Part shown: positions 6,051-6,527 of the stretch, one piece after another
Numbering within the stretch: position 1 is the first letter of the stretch
How the letters are laid out: the number at the start of each line of letters is the position of its first letter
Source: Pseudomonadota bacterium
GTDB taxonomy: Bacteria; Pseudomonadota; Gammaproteobacteria; Burkholderiales; Casimicrobiaceae
Reading direction: 5' to 3'
Length of the DNA stretch: 6,527 nucleotides
NCBI GenBank assembly: GCA_029571495.1
Contig: JAKPSO010000100.1
Location: forward strand, 1-6,527
Made by a program: the position numbers and the translations under genes
The notes under the pieces: generated by a model
Database searches by the model: none
Told to the model about the DNA's origin: nothing
Seen by the model: only the letters and a program-made list of their open reading frames with translations

Positions 6051-6527
6051 TTACATCTGCTTGAACAAATGCGAGAACGGCCGACTCACTTTGAGTTGCT
6101 CTTTGTGATCCTTTACTTTCACCGTGGCGTCACCGCGGAAATCGCGCGTTACGCCTGCGATGGCGTTCACGTTTACGATCGTTCCGCGATGAATTTGCCA
6201 AAAGATATTGGGGTCGAGTTCGTCTAGCAATTCGCGCAGCGGCTTGCGAATGAGGGCTTCATCGGTCGCGGTGACGACGCGCGTGTACTTCTCATCGGAG
6301 TTGAAAAACAACACGTCTTTGACGTCGATGAGCTTGAGCGTGGAGCCGAGCGAGGCTTTAATCCAGCGCATGTATTCCGGTGTACCGCCTTCAGACGCGC
6401 CGCGCATTTCGCGCTTCAAGGTGGAGATGAGTTGCGAGAGATTTTCTGGCAAGCTCGGCGCGTCTTGATCGTCGGCTTCGATGCGTTCTTTGAGACGTTC
6501 GATCGTGGTCAACAGACGATCTTCTTG
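6051..6527 (-). CDS. LytTR-type response regulator, C-terminal part (partial)
   Basis: The frame is open to the right edge, with 158 residues and a TAA at 6053-6051. The first visible residues, QEDRLLTTIERLKERI, resemble the end of a receiver domain and the linker helix of LytR/AlgR-type response regulators. The phospho-acceptor receiver domain therefore probably lies outside the window. The TTG at 6512 is an in-frame codon and should not be taken as the start. A LytTR DNA-binding domain covers about residues 54-156: WIKAS, the strand VLFFNSDEKYTRVV, ALIRKPLRELLDEL, FWQIHRGTIVNVNAI and the closing VSRPFSHLFKQM are all typical. Such proteins bind imperfect direct repeats upstream of target genes and usually work with a sensor kinase, not seen here. 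The gene leads the small membrane-protein gene in a probable operon. Confidence 0.92.
   Translation of the reverse strand, partial: QEDRLLTTIERLKERIEADDQDAPSLPENLSQLISTLKREMRGASEGGTPEYMRWIKASLGSTLKLIDVKDVLFFNSDEKYTRVVTATDEALIRKPLRELLDELDPNIFWQIHRGTIVNVNAIAGVTRDFRGDATVKVKDHKEQLKVSRPFSHLFKQM

Overview
The window looks like a chromosomal segment of a Gram-negative proteobacterium, probably gamma or beta. The reasons are a full-length EttA close to the E. coli form, a PAS/GGDEF/EAL cyclic-di-GMP protein, a LytTR regulator, and intergenic repeats of the widespread proteobacterial type that read PFDKLRANG when translated. The core genes are GC-rich: 44/60 in a sampled stretch of the GGDEF/EAL gene and 36/60 in one of ettA. 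One interior gene is clearly lower.

Layout. Positions 1-131 (minus) hold the first 43 codons of a PhzF-family gene running off the left edge. It diverges from a large PAS-PAS-GGDEF-EAL gene (159-2318, plus), with 27 bases between the start codons. After a 170-base spacer with no clear promoter or terminator comes ettA (2489-4150, plus), an ABC-F translation factor. Positions 4151-4668 have no gene and are packed with repeats: a REP-like palindrome, three tandem ~50-base repeats, and the left arm of a long inverted repeat. A lower-GC gene of unrecognised family (4669-5264, minus) follows, split by a -1 frameshift at a T4C3 run. Positions 5265-5849 again have no gene. They contain about 105 bases of upstream sequence, the right arm of the inverted repeat, and one further repeat copy. 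At the right edge, a LytTR-type regulator (partial, 6051-6527) and a 64-residue two-helix membrane protein (5850-6044) form a probable minus-strand operon.

The most notable structure is the block 4330-5701. Two arms of about 331 bases flank a single gene. Their outer 269 bases align without gaps at 254/269 identity (my count), and the interior is about 709 bases. The gene's stop codon lies only 8 bases from the left arm. Each arm contains a 12-bp hairpin. The six base differences between the two hairpins all fall in paired positions and compensate one another, which is the signature of a selected structure. The block looks like a single-gene cassette bounded by inverted structured elements. 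No transposase or integrase is in view, so mobility is inferred, not shown.

The genes do not form one pathway. The cyclic-di-GMP protein and LytTR regulator are signalling genes, EttA tunes translation to energy state, and the repeat-bounded gene seems to be an accessory insertion between ettA and the LytTR operon.
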